From contig NZ_FODC01000001.1 of NCBI RefSeq assembly GCF_900110275.1, positions 907,198 through 971,197 of the forward strand: DNA of 64,000 nt, written 5' to 3'. The first letter of the stretch is position 1, and the number at the start of each line of letters is the position of its first letter. This stretch comes from Duganella sp. CF517. Lineage in GTDB: Bacteria; Pseudomonadota; Gammaproteobacteria; Burkholderiales; Burkholderiaceae_D. Below, one piece after another: positions 11,075 to 20,600 of the stretch. Below the pieces are notes generated by a model. The model ran no database searches and had not been told where the DNA came from. It worked only from the letters and a program-made list of their open reading frames with translations. Made by a program: the position numbers and the translations under genes.

Positions 11075-11425
11075 TCAAGGTCGCACAGGCGCCGCCGGCA
11101 TGGGTGGCAGCTGGATGACAATGGGCTGCACCGTCTGCACCGGTTGGGCTTGCAACTTCGGAATCGCGGTATTCAATAAAAACACCATCGAGCTGAAGAA
11201 AATGGTGAGCGTGGCGACAAATATGCCGACCATCCATTTGACCATCTGGGAAGTCATGCGTTCGGCCGACTCTTTAATTTCAGTCCTCGCTTGCGCTATG
11301 GTGGCGCCCAACGTGGCGAATTTTCCATTCACATTCGCCTCGAACGCGCCCAGCCGCCCATCCATGCCGGCACGGATGGCGTCGGTCTTGGCGTCGATAT
11401 AGTCTTCGTCGGAGTTCGCGTTCAT
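11075..11425 (-). CDS. short paralogue of the coiled-coil membrane protein
   Basis: A 116-residue protein whose N-terminus (MNANSDEDYIDAKTDAIRAG, then MDGRLGAFEANVNGKFA) is almost identical to that of the gene at 10431-11060. Its C-terminus (VKWMVGIFVATLTIFFSSMV transmembrane helix, then a Pro-rich IQLPPMPAAP tail) has the same design. It lacks the repeat array; a single short helical stretch (QARTEIKESAERMTSQ) takes its place. It is 14 bp upstream of the repeat-bearing paralogue on the same strand, so the pair arose by tandem duplication and is probably cotranscribed. Function is unknown; hetero-oligomer formation with the longer copy is plausible. Confidence 0.8.
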   Translation of the reverse strand: MNANSDEDYIDAKTDAIRAGMDGRLGAFEANVNGKFATLGATIAQARTEIKESAERMTSQMVKWMVGIFVATLTIFFSSMVFLLNTAIPKLQAQPVQTVQPIVIQLPPMPAAPVRP

Positions 11426-11509
11426 CCGGCTATCTTCGGCCCGACCAGCGGTCGTGTCAACGCGCGCACGGAAGTTATTCGGCCCGAGTTTGCGCCGGCT
11501 TAAGCAGCG

Positions 11510-12727
11510 CTACGCGGCCACGCTTTGCGCCCACGCCAGCGCCGACAGGTGCGCCGTGTTGACGTCTTCCGGGCTCAGCTTGAGCGTCGCCGCCAGCGAG
11601 GCGACCAGGTCGGAATTGAGCTCGCAGGCCTCGGCCAGCGCCAGGTACGGCCCGTATTTGCCGCCGCGCGTGAGCAACGCCGTGACCACATCGTCGGACA
11701 ACTGGATGTTGGCCAGCACCTCTTTCATGCTGATGCCCAGCAGCCGGTCCAGCAGCGAGAACATGCCGGCGACGAAGATATTCTCGGCCTCGGTCTTGCC
11801 CAGCGCGGCCTGCCCCAGCAGCTCGGCCAGGCGTCCGCGCACCACCGCCGTCTCCAGCAACACCGGCGAATAGCCGGACGTGCTGGCCGTCGCCAACAGC
11901 AAGGTCAGCCAGCGGTACAGCGGCGTGTAGCCCAGCAAGGCCAGGGCCTGCCGGATCGATTGCACCTCGCGCCCTGCGCCGAAGCCGGCCGAGTTGATGA
12001 AGCGCAGCAACTTGTACGACAGCGTGGCGTCGTGCTTGAGCACGGTTTCGATGTTGACGACGTCGGCGTTCTGCCGCACCATCTGCATCAGTTGCATAAT
12101 GATGGTCTGGGCCGGATTCATGCCGCTCGACATCAAGCTGGTGCGTGGCGTCAGGTGCAGCTTGCCGACGAAGGCGTTCAGGCCCAGCGCGGCGCAGGCG
12201 TCGAAGTCGGCCCAGTTGCTGACCGGACGGGCGATCATGCCCACCGTCGATTGCTTGAAGGCGGCGTAGGTGCGCGCCTGGGTGGCGACGTCGGCGCCGG
12301 AAAAACGCACCTCGACATACGAGGCCAGCGTCGGCAAGCGGGCGCCGCTGCGGGCCAGGTCGGCTTCGCGCAGCAGGATGCCGACACCGCCGGCGCGCAG
12401 CGCCTGCACCGCCGCCAGCGTGTCCGGATTGGCCAGCGCGGCCGCCTTGAGCGACAGCACCGTGCGCTCCGGCGGCAGGCGATGCAGCGCGTCGGTCGAC
12501 AGCATCGCCGGCACGGCTTCGAGAAACAGGATTTTGTCGCGCAGCAGCCAGTTGCCGCCGTTGTCCTCGTCGACCATTTGCTCGGCGACGAAGTCGACCA
12601 GCAACTCCAGATCGGCCGGCGTCGAGGCCGGCGCGGACTGTTGCTGTTGCCACGACAGTTCATAGCCGACCACCCGCTGCTTGGCATCCAACAACGGCTC
12701 ACGAACGAGGAAATTGGTCTGGTGCAT
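11510..12727 (-). CDS. EAL/HDOD-domain (YuxH-type) signalling protein
   Basis: A 405-residue cytosolic protein. The N-terminal half (MHQTNFLVREPLLDAKQRVV, then GYELSWQ) is a degenerate EAL-like domain of the YuxH class, lacking an intact EAL catalytic motif. The C-terminal half (from about residue 200, with ETVLKHDATLSYKLLRFINS and SIRQALALLGYTPLYRWLTL) is an HDOD domain. Such proteins act as non-catalytic c-di-GMP or signalling adaptors linked to motility and biofilm. It lies just downstream of the terminal cheY on the same strand, separated by 91 bp that contain a GC-rich hairpin, so it may be an extra output of the chemotaxis operon or a separate transcript. There is no strong Shine-Dalgarno sequence at the ATG. 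Confidence 0.85.
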   Translation of the reverse strand: MHQTNFLVREPLLDAKQRVVGYELSWQQQQSAPASTPADLELLVDFVAEQMVDEDNGGNWLLRDKILFLEAVPAMLSTDALHRLPPERTVLSLKAAALANPDTLAAVQALRAGGVGILLREADLARSGARLPTLASYVEVRFSGADVATQARTYAAFKQSTVGMIARPVSNWADFDACAALGLNAFVGKLHLTPRTSLMSSGMNPAQTIIMQLMQMVRQNADVVNIETVLKHDATLSYKLLRFINSAGFGAGREVQSIRQALALLGYTPLYRWLTLLLATASTSGYSPVLLETAVVRGRLAELLGQAALGKTEAENIFVAGMFSLLDRLLGISMKEVLANIQLSDDVVTALLTRGGKYGPYLALAEACELNSDLVASLAATLKLSPEDVNTAHLSALAWAQSVAA

Positions 12728-12742
12728 GGCTATGAGGGGTGA

Positions 12743-12769
12743 AGCCCGCGACCGCGCCAGGCGCGGGCT
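12743..12769 (-). promoter_or_regulatory. GC-rich hairpin between cheY and the HDOD gene
   Basis: An 8-bp perfect stem (AGCCCGCG pairing with CGCGGGCT) with an 11-nt spacer sits 16 bp upstream of the HDOD ATG and downstream of cheY. No run of T follows on the minus strand, so intrinsic termination is not clearly supported. It may be an attenuating or processing structure. Confidence 0.45.
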
Positions 12770-12818
12770 ACGGGCCGGACAGCGCCACGACGGCGCCGCC
12801 TTGTTGCTTAAACCATCA

Positions 12819-13208
12819 TCAAGCGCCGAGTTTTTCGAAGATCTTGTTCAGTTTCTCGTCCAGCGTGGCGGCCGTGAACGGCTTGACCACGTAACCGTTG
12901 GCGCCGGCCTGGGCGGCGGCGATGATGTTTTCCTTCTTCGCCTCGGCCGTCACCATCAGCACCGGCAGCTTGGCCAGCGCCGGGTCGGCACGTATGTTTT
13001 GCAGCATCGTCAGGCCGTCCATGTTCGGCATGTTCCAGTCGGACACGACGAAGTCGAACGATTCGGCGCGCAGCTTCGCCAGCGCCATCACGCCGTCTTC
13101 CGCCTCGTCGACATTGGCATAACCCAGTTCTTTCAACAGATTCCGGACGATGCGGCGCATCGTCGAAAAATCGTCAACAACTAAAAATTTCATCTTTGGA
13201 TCAGCCAT
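12819..13208 (-). CDS. cheY: chemotaxis response regulator CheY (operon-terminal copy)
   Basis: A single-domain receiver of 129 residues. Phospho-CheY binds FliM at the flagellar switch to change rotation. The acidic pocket (VVDD, D12/D13), phospho-acceptor D57 (VVSDWNMPN), T87 and K109 (YVVKPF) are all present at exactly the E. coli CheY numbering. The start has ACGGAG upstream. It lies downstream of cheB with a 174-bp gap holding two hairpins. It is much closer to enterobacterial CheY than the second CheY at 20640, so this copy is the likelier motor-binding form. Confidence 0.95.
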   Translation of the reverse strand: MADPKMKFLVVDDFSTMRRIVRNLLKELGYANVDEAEDGVMALAKLRAESFDFVVSDWNMPNMDGLTMLQNIRADPALAKLPVLMVTAEAKKENIIAAAQAGANGYVVKPFTAATLDEKLNKIFEKLGA

Positions 13209-13319
13209 GAATTACTCCGTTGATTCTCTACGCGGTTGTGAATAATGCCTACAATTTCCATCAAGTTGTAGGATAGCATTTTCGTTGCTCTAAGGCGAAC
13301 AAAGTAGCAGTAAAACGTC

Positions 13320-13343
13320 ACCCGGGACACATTTAGCCCGGGT
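13320..13343. terminator. hairpin between cheB and cheY (first)
   Basis: A 7-bp stem (ACCCGGG/CCCGGGT) with a 10-nt loop lies in the cheB-cheY gap. It is accompanied by a second hairpin at 13349-13368. Neither has a clear U-tract on the minus strand, so a stop or pause function is only possible. Confidence 0.4.
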
Positions 13344-13348
13344 TCCTC

Positions 13349-13368
13349 GCAATTACATGAGTAATTGC
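13349..13368. repeat. 8-bp inverted repeat between cheB and cheY (second hairpin)
   Basis: GCAATTAC and GTAATTGC form a perfect 8-bp stem around a 4-nt loop, 15 bp downstream of the cheB stop on the minus strand. A further CAATTGC lies at about 13375. It could be a regulator-binding palindrome or an mRNA structure separating cheB from cheY. Confidence 0.45.
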
Positions 13369-13382
13369 ACAAACAATTGCGA

Positions 13383-14453
13383 CTACACCCGCAACGCGCG
13401 CGAGCCGTGCGCGGCCAAGTGGCCGAGCACCATGCCGGGCAACGCCTGCAGCGCGCCGACCTCGTGGGCGGCGCCGACCGCGATCGCTTCGCGCGGCATG
13501 CCGAACACCACGCAACTGGCCTCGTCCTGAGCGAAATTATACGCCCCGGCGCTGCGCATCTCCAGCATTCCGGCCGCGCCGTCCTTGCCCATGCCGGTCA
13601 GGATCACGCCGACGGCGTTCTTGCCGGCCGCCTGCGCGGCCGAACGGAACAGCACGTCGACCGACGGCCGGTGGCGGTTGACCGGATCGGCCTGGTCGAT
13701 GCGGGTCATGTAGTTGGCGCCGCTGCGGGTCAGGTACAGGTGCGAGTGGCCGGGCGCGATGTAAGCGTGGCCCGGCAGCACCCGCTCGTTGCCGGCCGCC
13801 TCCTGCACCGAGATCTTGCACAGCGTATCGAGCCGCTTGGCGAACGAGCGGGTGAAGCCTTCGGGCATGTGTTGCGCGATCAGGATGCCGGGGCAGTCCG
13901 ACGGCATCTGCATCAGGAATTCGCGGATCGCCTCGGTGCCGCCGGTGGAGGCGCCGATGATGATCAGTTTTTCGGACGACGTCAGCGGGTTGCGCAGCTG
14001 CGGCAACGGCACCTGGCCCTCGGCGCCCGGCTGCGGCAGCACGCGCGCGCGCACGCGCGCCTTGGCGGCGGCGCGGATCTTGTCGGTGATGAGGTCGGTG
14101 TACTCGCGCATGCCCGCCTGGATCGAGATTTTCGGTTTGGTGACGAAATCGACCGCGCCCAGTTCCAGCGCGCGCATCGTGATTTCCGAGCCCCGCTCGG
14201 TCAGCGAGGATACCATCACCACCGGCATCGGGCGCAAGCGCATCAATTTCTCGAGGAAATCGAGGCCGTCCATCTTCGGCATCTCGACGTCCAAGGTCAG
14301 CACGTCGGGATTGGTTTGCTTGATCAATTCGCGCGCGACCAGCGGATCGGGCGCCACGCCCACCACTTCCATGTCGGCCTGGCTGTTGATGATCTCGCTC
14401 ATGACGCTGCGGATCAGCGCGGAGTCATCGACGATGAGGACTTTGATCTTCAT
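13383..14453 (-). CDS. cheB: chemotaxis protein-glutamate methylesterase/deamidase CheB
   Basis: CheB removes methyl groups from, and deamidates, MCP glutamyl/glutaminyl sites, resetting receptor sensitivity. The 356-residue protein has an N-terminal receiver ([17 protein letters not shown], phospho-acceptor D55 in [12 protein letters not shown]) and a C-terminal methylesterase domain. The catalytic triad is visible as S169 (IIIGASTGG), H195 (IAQHMPEG) and D291 (LTGMGKDGA). It lies 46 bp downstream of cheD. A complete adaptation set (cheR, cheD, cheB) is therefore present. Confidence 0.97.
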   Translation of the reverse strand: MKIKVLIVDDSALIRSVMSEIINSQADMEVVGVAPDPLVARELIKQTNPDVLTLDVEMPKMDGLDFLEKLMRLRPMPVVMVSSLTERGSEITMRALELGAVDFVTKPKISIQAGMREYTDLITDKIRAAAKARVRARVLPQPGAEGQVPLPQLRNPLTSSEKLIIIGASTGGTEAIREFLMQMPSDCPGILIAQHMPEGFTRSFAKRLDTLCKISVQEAAGNERVLPGHAYIAPGHSHLYLTRSGANYMTRIDQADPVNRHRPSVDVLFRSAAQAAGKNAVGVILTGMGKDGAAGMLEMRSAGAYNFAQDEASCVVFGMPREAIAVGAAHEVGALQALPGMVLGHLAAHGSRALRV

Positions 14454-14499
14454 AAAACGCTACTTTCCGGGACTGGCCCTCTATCTACTGCGGTGACTA

Positions 14500-15096
14500 T
14501 CAGAACAGATCGATCTCGCCGCCGACCGGCGCCTTCTTGAGGCGGCTGGCGTATTCGATCTCGCGCTTGGCCAGCGTGTCGTTGTGGGTCTGCATCAGCT
14601 TCTTGACCAGCACCTTGCCGGTGCGCGGGAAGAAATACACCTTGCGCGGGTGGATGTCGTTCAAGTCCTCGGCCACCACGCGGATCTTCTCGGTCTTCAG
14701 AAAGCTCAGCACGAAGGCCGCGTTGCGCTCGCCGACGTTGATCGCCGTGAAGCCCTTGAGCACGGCGCCGCCGCCGAACACCTTGGCCTCCATGTTCTCG
14801 CGCTTGGCGCCGGCCTTGAGCAGGTCGTTGATCAGGATTTCCATCGCATAGGTGCCGTAGCGCGCCGACGCCGACACCGGGCTGCCGTCGCCGCCGCCGT
14901 CGGGCAGCATGAAGTGGTTCATGCCGCCCAGGCCGGTGACCCGGTCGCGGATGCAGGCCGACACGCACGAGCCGAGCACGGTCACGATCAGCATGTCCTT
15001 GTTGGTGAAGTAATACTCGCCGGGCAAAATCTTGGCGGCTTCACAATCGAACGTGCGGTCGAAATACACGTTCGTGGCAAATTGTTCGAGGTCCAT
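14500..15096 (-). CDS. cheD: chemoreceptor glutamine deamidase CheD
   Basis: CheD deamidates glutamines in MCP methylation helices and in some species cooperates with CheC. The 198-residue protein carries the catalytic Cys in VTVLGSCVSACIRD and the catalytic His in GGMNHFMLPDGG, with AKVFGGGAVLKGF later in the fold. Its length and motifs are typical. It begins 3 bp after the cheR stop, implying tight coexpression. The C-terminus is basic and then acidic (PVGGEIDLF), an ending close to the GDIELF tail of the CheZ-like protein in the same operon. Confidence 0.95.
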   Translation of the reverse strand: MDLEQFATNVYFDRTFDCEAAKILPGEYYFTNKDMLIVTVLGSCVSACIRDRVTGLGGMNHFMLPDGGGDGSPVSASARYGTYAMEILINDLLKAGAKRENMEAKVFGGGAVLKGFTAINVGERNAAFVLSFLKTEKIRVVAEDLNDIHPRKVYFFPRTGKVLVKKLMQTHNDTLAKREIEYASRLKKAPVGGEIDLF

Positions 15097-15099
15097 GGG

Positions 15100-15975
15100 T
15101 TATCTCGTGTTGGTCGCGCCGCTTTTGGTCGCGGCGCCGCGGTGTTGATCGTCCAACTCGTACACCGTCTTGCCGCGTAGTTTGAGCGACTCGGACACGT
15201 AGAGGAAATTCTCCGAATGGCCCGCGAACAGCAAGGCGTCCGGCTTCATCAATGGGACAAAGCGCGACAGGATCTTGCGCTGGGTCGGCTTGTCGAAATA
15301 AATCATCACGTTGCGGCAAAAAATGACGTCGAACTGGCCGCTGATCGGCCAGCCGTCGGCCAGCAGGTTGAGCGGCTTGAACGTGATCATGTTGCGCAGT
15401 TCGGGGCGCACGCGCGCCATGCCTTCGCGGTCGCCCTTGCCCTTGAGAAAAAAGCGGCGCGAGCGTTCCGGCGACATCTTGTCGAGCCGGTCCATCGTGT
15501 AGACGCCGTTTTCGGCGTGCGCCAGCACGTTGGTGTCGATGTCGGTGGCGATGATGTGGCAGTTCGGCGTCAAGGTGTTGAACGCCTCGCACACGGTCAT
15601 CGCGATCGAGTACGGCTCCTCGCCGGTGGAGGCGGCCGAGCACCAGATGGTGATCGGCTCGCGCTTGTTCTTGACATGCTCGGCCAGCAGCGGAAAGTGG
15701 TGCGCCTCGCGGAAGAACGATGTCAGGTTGGTGGTCAGCGCGTTGGTGAACGATTCCCACTCCTCGCCCAGGCGGCCGGCCTCGAGGTCGTCGAGGTATT
15801 TGGCGAACGAGGCGATGCCGGTGGCGCGCAGCCGCCGCGCCAGGCGGCTGTAGACCATTTCCTGCTTGCTGTCGGCCAGCGAGATGCCGGCGCGTTTGTA
15901 GATGAGGCCGCGAACACGTTCGAAATCCTTGGCGTTGAAATCGAACTCTTTGACGGTGTCTTTAGTATGCGGCAT
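15100..15975 (-). CDS. cheR: chemotaxis protein methyltransferase CheR
   Basis: CheR transfers methyl groups from S-adenosylmethionine to MCP glutamates. The 291-residue protein has an N-terminal helical domain (IYKRAGISLADSKQEMVYSR) and a C-terminal SAM-binding domain with ITIWCSAASTGEEPYSIAMT (the GEEPYS motif), ATDIDTNVLAHAENGVY and VIFCRNVMIYFDK. All are family hallmarks. It lies between the MCP and cheD. The MCP immediately upstream ends in a pentapeptide of the type bound by the beta-subdomain of CheR. Confidence 0.97.
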   Translation of the reverse strand: MPHTKDTVKEFDFNAKDFERVRGLIYKRAGISLADSKQEMVYSRLARRLRATGIASFAKYLDDLEAGRLGEEWESFTNALTTNLTSFFREAHHFPLLAEHVKNKREPITIWCSAASTGEEPYSIAMTVCEAFNTLTPNCHIIATDIDTNVLAHAENGVYTMDRLDKMSPERSRRFFLKGKGDREGMARVRPELRNMITFKPLNLLADGWPISGQFDVIFCRNVMIYFDKPTQRKILSRFVPLMKPDALLFAGHSENFLYVSESLKLRGKTVYELDDQHRGAATKSGATNTR

Positions 15976-16024
15976 GGGGTATTCCTCGGTTTACTGCGAT
16001 GATGCTGGTCTTTTGCAAGACAAT

Positions 16025-17749
16025 TTAAAACTCTTCCCATTCGTCGCCGCTGGTCGGCGACGTGGTCAGTTTCTTCGGCGCCGCCGGCGCCTTGGCCTTG
16101 GCCGGCGCGGCCACCGCCGCCGCCGGCGCGGCGACCGGCTTGGGCGCGGCGCGCTTGGTCGTCGACGGCGCGATGGCGGCGGCCGGCCGGCGCATGCCGG
16201 CATCGTCGGCCAGCTTGAACACGCTGACCGCCTGCGCCAGCAATTCGGCCTGCTCCTGCATGCTCTCGGCGGCGGCGGCCGATTGCTCGACCAGCGCGGC
16301 GTTCTGCTGCGTCATCTCGTCCATCTGCGTGATGGCCTGGTTGACTTCCTCGATGCCGTTGCTCTGTTCCTGCGTGGCGGCGGTGATCTCGCCCATGATG
16401 TCGGCCACCTGGCGGATCGACGTCACGATCAGGTCCATGGTCTGCCCGGCCTCGTCGACCAGGCGGCTGCCGGCGTCGACCTTGTCGACCGAGTCGCCGA
16501 TCAAGCCCTTGATCTCCTTGGCCGCGCCGGCCGAGCGTTGCGCCAGGTTGCGCACTTCGGACGCCACCACCGCGAAGCCGCGGCCCTGCTCGCCGGCGCG
16601 CGCCGCCTCGACGGCCGCGTTCAGCGCCAGGATGTTGGTCTGGAAGGCGATGCCGTCGATGACGCCGATGATGTCGACGATCTTGCTGGAGCTGGCCTTG
16701 ATCGAGCCCATCGTCTCGACCACCTGCGACACCACGCTGCCGCCCTTCTCGGCCACCGACGACGCGGTCACCGCCAGCTGGTTGGCCTGGCGGGCGTTGT
16801 CGGCGTTCTGCTTGACGGTCGACGTCAGCTCCTCCATCGACGACGCGGTTTCCTCCAGCGAGCTCGCTTGCGACTCGGTGCGCGACGACAGGTCGGCGTT
16901 GCCGGCGGCGATTTCGTGCGACGCCGTGGTGATCAGTTCGGTACCGCTGCGCACATCGCCCACCGTCTTGGCCAGGCTCTCGTTCATGTCCCGCAGCGCC
17001 TGCAGCAGCTCGCTCGTTTCATCCTTGCCCTCGACCCGCACGTCCGACGTCAGCTCGCCCGACGCCACGCGCTTGGCCACCGCCACCGCGCCCGACAGCG
17101 GCACCACGATCGAACGGGTGATCACCACCGCGCACACCACGCCCAGCGCCACGGCCACGGCGCCCAGGCCGAACAGCACGAACATCAGCGAGCGGTCGGC
17201 GGTGACGGACCCCTCCATCACATGCTTGGCGTCGGCCTGCTGCATGTCGACCAGTTTGTTAATCTGCGTCAGCGTTTGCTGGTTGAGCGGATCGATGCGG
17301 CCGGAAATGACCTTGGCCGCGCCCTCGCTGTTAAACGCCAGCACCTGCCCGATGGCCTCCTTGAAGGCGCTGTCGGTGTCGGCGTCGAGCTTGGAGATAT
17401 CGCCGAGCACCTTCTTCTCGTCGTCGTTCAGGCCCAGCGCCTTGAGGTCGGCGACCGCCTTGTCGTAGCGGGCGCGCTGGTCCTTGACCTTCTGCTCTTC
17501 CTTCTGCATCAGGCTCACGTCCGATTGCAGGCCGATATTGCGCATGGCGATGCCGGTTTCGAGCATCGAGCTTTTCATCGCCGCCGCCTGCAGGTTCTTG
17601 GCGGTGCTCAGCTCCAGGCCCGTGGTCAGCTTGCTCTTGTTGCTGAAGTTGAGGTAGTTGGTCATCAGGACCATTGCCACCAGGATCAGCAAAATGCCGC
17701 CAAAGCCGATGCGCAGCCGTGTCCCGATGGTGAAATCGCGTAAATTCAT
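16025..17749 (-). CDS. methyl-accepting chemotaxis protein with CheR-tether tail
   Basis: A 574-residue transmembrane chemoreceptor. TM1 is at residues about 11-31 and TM2 at about 192-214. Between them is a periplasmic four-helix-bundle type ligand domain of about 160 residues. A HAMP segment follows TM2. The cytoplasmic signalling hairpin contains [20 protein letters not shown] and [19 protein letters not shown], the conserved tip. A long Ala/Pro/Lys linker follows, ending in the pentapeptide EWEEF, a match to the xWxxF CheR/CheB docking motif seen in Tar and Tsr. It lies inside the che operon between cheW and cheR. The ligand cannot be predicted. Confidence 0.95.
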   Translation of the reverse strand: MNLRDFTIGTRLRIGFGGILLILVAMVLMTNYLNFSNKSKLTTGLELSTAKNLQAAAMKSSMLETGIAMRNIGLQSDVSLMQKEEQKVKDQRARYDKAVADLKALGLNDDEKKVLGDISKLDADTDSAFKEAIGQVLAFNSEGAAKVISGRIDPLNQQTLTQINKLVDMQQADAKHVMEGSVTADRSLMFVLFGLGAVAVALGVVCAVVITRSIVVPLSGAVAVAKRVASGELTSDVRVEGKDETSELLQALRDMNESLAKTVGDVRSGTELITTASHEIAAGNADLSSRTESQASSLEETASSMEELTSTVKQNADNARQANQLAVTASSVAEKGGSVVSQVVETMGSIKASSSKIVDIIGVIDGIAFQTNILALNAAVEAARAGEQGRGFAVVASEVRNLAQRSAGAAKEIKGLIGDSVDKVDAGSRLVDEAGQTMDLIVTSIRQVADIMGEITAATQEQSNGIEEVNQAITQMDEMTQQNAALVEQSAAAAESMQEQAELLAQAVSVFKLADDAGMRRPAAAIAPSTTKRAAPKPVAAPAAAVAAPAKAKAPAAPKKLTTSPTSGDEWEEF

Positions 17750-17883
17750 GTTGGTTCTCCCCTATGCTGTCTGTGCGTGTGCTCGCCGGAACGGTACTAC
17801 CAGGCCGATGATCGTTATAGTCGTTGGGCACGCCCTCTGTGGGGCGCTTCCGCGGCCGACTGCCGGCCGCTTCGGGGCTGGGT

Positions 17884-18372
17884 TTAGGCCGCCAGTTGTT
17901 CCATCAAGCCCATCTCGGCGCTTGACATCAGTTTGTCGATATTGACCAGGATCAGCATGCGCTCGTCGATGGTGCCCAGGCCGATCATGTAGTCGGAGCT
18001 GAAGGCGGTGCCCATTTCCGGCGCCGGCTTGACCTGCTCCGGCGTCAACGTGGTCACGTCGGACACCGAGTCGACCACCATGCCGACGATGCGGCCGTTG
18101 ATGTTGAGGATGATGACGACGGTGAACTGGTCGTACACCGGCTCGCCCAGGTTGAACTTGATGCGCATGTCCACCACCGGGATGATGATGCCGCGCAGGT
18201 TGATGACGCCCTTGATGAACTCCGGCGCGTTGGCGATGCGGGTGACCACTTCGTAGCCGCGGATCTCCTGCACCTTGAGGATGTCGATGCCGTATTCCTC
18301 CGAACCGAGCGTGAACGCCAGGTATTCGTGGCCGGCGATCTCGTTGGCGCCTGTGGTTAGTACGTCTGCCAT
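17884..18372 (-). CDS. cheW: chemotaxis coupling protein CheW
   Basis: A 162-residue CheW that bridges MCPs and CheA in the receptor array. The two SH3-like subdomains show [20 protein letters not shown] and [20 protein letters not shown], including the NLRG motif of the receptor/CheA interface. It lies 32 bp downstream of cheA and 134 bp upstream of the MCP gene; that gap holds a GC-rich imperfect hairpin and no other gene. The assignment is secure. Confidence 0.97.
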   Translation of the reverse strand: MADVLTTGANEIAGHEYLAFTLGSEEYGIDILKVQEIRGYEVVTRIANAPEFIKGVINLRGIIIPVVDMRIKFNLGEPVYDQFTVVIILNINGRIVGMVVDSVSDVTTLTPEQVKPAPEMGTAFSSDYMIGLGTIDERMLILVNIDKLMSSAEMGLMEQLAA

Positions 18373-18404
18373 GATGGTTTCCTATTTACGTTGCGTTGCG
18401 TGGG

Positions 18405-20600
18405 TCAGGAGAAAATCTGCTCGTCGGACAGTTGGCGCGACGAGCGTATCAATGCGGCGACATCCAGAATCAGCGACACGCCGCCGTCGCCCAGGATCGT
18501 GGCCCCGGAAATGCCGGCCACCTTGCGGTAATTCGATTCCAGGTTCTTGACCACCACCTGCTGCTGGCCGACCAGGTCGTCGATGAACAGGCCGGCCTTG
18601 CGGCCGTCGGTCTCGATGATGACCACGATGCCCTGGGTCGGATCGGTGAAGCGCGGCGTGATGTCGAACATCTGGTACAAGGGCACCAGCGGCAGGTACT
18701 CGCCGCGCACCTTGATGACGCGGCCCTTGCCGCTGATTTCCTTGACGTCGTCGGCCACCGGCTGCAGCGACTCGATGACAAAGCCCAGCGGCAGGATGTA
18801 GACCTCCTCGCCGACCCGGATCGACATGCCGTCCAGGATCGCCAGGGTCAGCGGCAGCGAGATCGAGATCGTGGTGCCGAAACCCTTGGCCGAGCGGATG
18901 TCGACCACGCCGCCCATGGCGGTGATGTTGCGCTTGACGACATCCATGCCGACGCCGCGCCCGGAGACGTCGGTCACCGTTTCGGCGGTCGAGAAGCCGG
19001 GCGCGAAGATCAGTTGCCAGACCTCGGCGTCGCTCATCGCCTCGCTCACCGGCAGGCCGTTTTGTTCGGCCTTGGCCAGGATGCGCTCGCGGTTCAAGCC
19101 GCCGCCGTCGTCCGACACCTCGATGATGATGTTGCCGCCCTGGTGGGAGGCCGACAGGAACAGCCGGCCCGACTCGCTCTTGCCGGCCGCGCGCCGCACG
19201 TCCGGCATCTCGATGCCGTGGTCGATCGAGTTGCGCACCAGGTGCGTCAGCGGATCGACGATGCGTTCGATCAGGCCCTTGTCCAGTTCCGTCGCGGCGC
19301 CGTTGGTGATGAAGTCGACCTTCTTGCCCAGCTTGGCGGCCAGGTCGCGCACCATGCGCGGGAAGCGCGAGAACACGAAGTCCATCGGCATCATGCGGAT
19401 CGACATCACCGCTTCCTGCAGGTCGCGGGTGTTGCGGGTCAGCTGGCTGACGCTGTTGAGCAAGCGCTCGTGCGCCATCGGATCGAGCGTGTCGACGCGC
19501 TGCTCGATCATCGCCTGCGTGATCACCAGCTCGCCCACCAGGTTGATCAGCTGGTCGACCTTTTCGATCGACACGCGGATCGACGACGATTCGGCCCCGG
19601 CCGACGCGCCCTTCTCCTTGGCGGCCTTCTTTTCCTGTTCCTCGGCCACGGCCGGCGTCGGCGGCGCCTCGATCACGATGCCGGCGGCGGCGCGGATCTG
19701 TTCGACCGGCTGGAAGAAGCCGTAGCCGTTGGCGTCGTCGTTGCCCTGCTTGGCGTTGGCGCGGATCTCGTCGAGCGGCTGGAAGAAGCCATAACCCTGG
19801 CCGCCGCCCGCGCTCGGCGGATGCAATTCGGTGTCGTCGAAAAAGCCGTAACCGAGGTCGCTCTCGACCTTCGAACGCTCGGCGTTTTCCATGCGCGCCT
19901 GCTTGTCGCTCAGCGCCGGCAATTCGGTCACCACCATGTCGTCCGGATTGAGCACGAACGAGCAGATGGCGATGATGTCGTCGAGGCTCTCGTGCGTGGT
20001 CACGACCATCGCGTTGCGGTCCTTGTCGAGCGGCGTGATGGACACGTGGCCCATCAATCCCAGCTCGGCGCCGAGCGCGGTCACCTCGCGGTGCACCATG
20101 ACGGGCAGCTCGAGCCGGTAGCGGCGCCCGCCGCTGTGGTCGACCACTTTCGGACCCGCCGCGGCGTTGGTACTAAACGCCGGCGCCACCGGCGACAGCG
20201 CCACCACCGGCACGTCCTGGGTCAGCGACTGCAGCATCATGCGCACGTCGCCGACGGCGTCCTGGTCGACGGTGCTGCCGAGCCGATGGCCGTCGAGCTG
20301 CATCTTGAGGATGTCCTTGGCGGCCAGGAAGGCGTCGACGTGCTCGGACGTCAGCGCCATCTCGCCCTTGCGGATGCGGTCGAGCAGGGTCTCGAGGATG
20401 TGCGTGACCTCCGTCATGTCGGTCACGCCGAACGTGGAGGCGCCGCCCTTGACGGAATGGGCGGTGCGGAAGATCGCGTTCAGATCCTCGGCATCGGGGG
20501 CGGCGATGTCCACGGCCAGCAGCAGCCGCTCCATTTCAGCCAGCAGTTCCTCGGCCTCATCGAAAAAGACCTGGAAAAACTGGCTTATGTCGATGGTCAT
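18405..20600 (-). CDS. cheA: chemotaxis histidine kinase CheA
   Basis: A 731-residue hybrid-free CheA. P1 (HPt) carries the phospho-acceptor H48 in NAIFRTAHSVKGGASTFG. A P2-like region spans roughly residues 140-240. P3 dimerisation begins near SIRVSIEKVDQLINLVGELV. The P4 kinase has HLVRNSIDHGIEMP (N box), EVSDDGGGLNRERI (G1) and VSGRGVGMDVVKRNI (G2). P5 (CheW-like) covers the last 140 residues. Between P2 and P3 is an unusual stretch with three GYGFF motifs at residues 250, 269 and 292, two of them followed by QPLDEIRA or QPVEQIRA. It phosphorylates CheY and CheB. Confidence 0.97.
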   Translation of the reverse strand: MTIDISQFFQVFFDEAEELLAEMERLLLAVDIAAPDAEDLNAIFRTAHSVKGGASTFGVTDMTEVTHILETLLDRIRKGEMALTSEHVDAFLAAKDILKMQLDGHRLGSTVDQDAVGDVRMMLQSLTQDVPVVALSPVAPAFSTNAAAGPKVVDHSGGRRYRLELPVMVHREVTALGAELGLMGHVSITPLDKDRNAMVVTTHESLDDIIAICSFVLNPDDMVVTELPALSDKQARMENAERSKVESDLGYGFFDDTELHPPSAGGGQGYGFFQPLDEIRANAKQGNDDANGYGFFQPVEQIRAAAGIVIEAPPTPAVAEEQEKKAAKEKGASAGAESSSIRVSIEKVDQLINLVGELVITQAMIEQRVDTLDPMAHERLLNSVSQLTRNTRDLQEAVMSIRMMPMDFVFSRFPRMVRDLAAKLGKKVDFITNGAATELDKGLIERIVDPLTHLVRNSIDHGIEMPDVRRAAGKSESGRLFLSASHQGGNIIIEVSDDGGGLNRERILAKAEQNGLPVSEAMSDAEVWQLIFAPGFSTAETVTDVSGRGVGMDVVKRNITAMGGVVDIRSAKGFGTTISISLPLTLAILDGMSIRVGEEVYILPLGFVIESLQPVADDVKEISGKGRVIKVRGEYLPLVPLYQMFDITPRFTDPTQGIVVIIETDGRKAGLFIDDLVGQQQVVVKNLESNYRKVAGISGATILGDGGVSLILDVAALIRSSRQLSDEQIFS

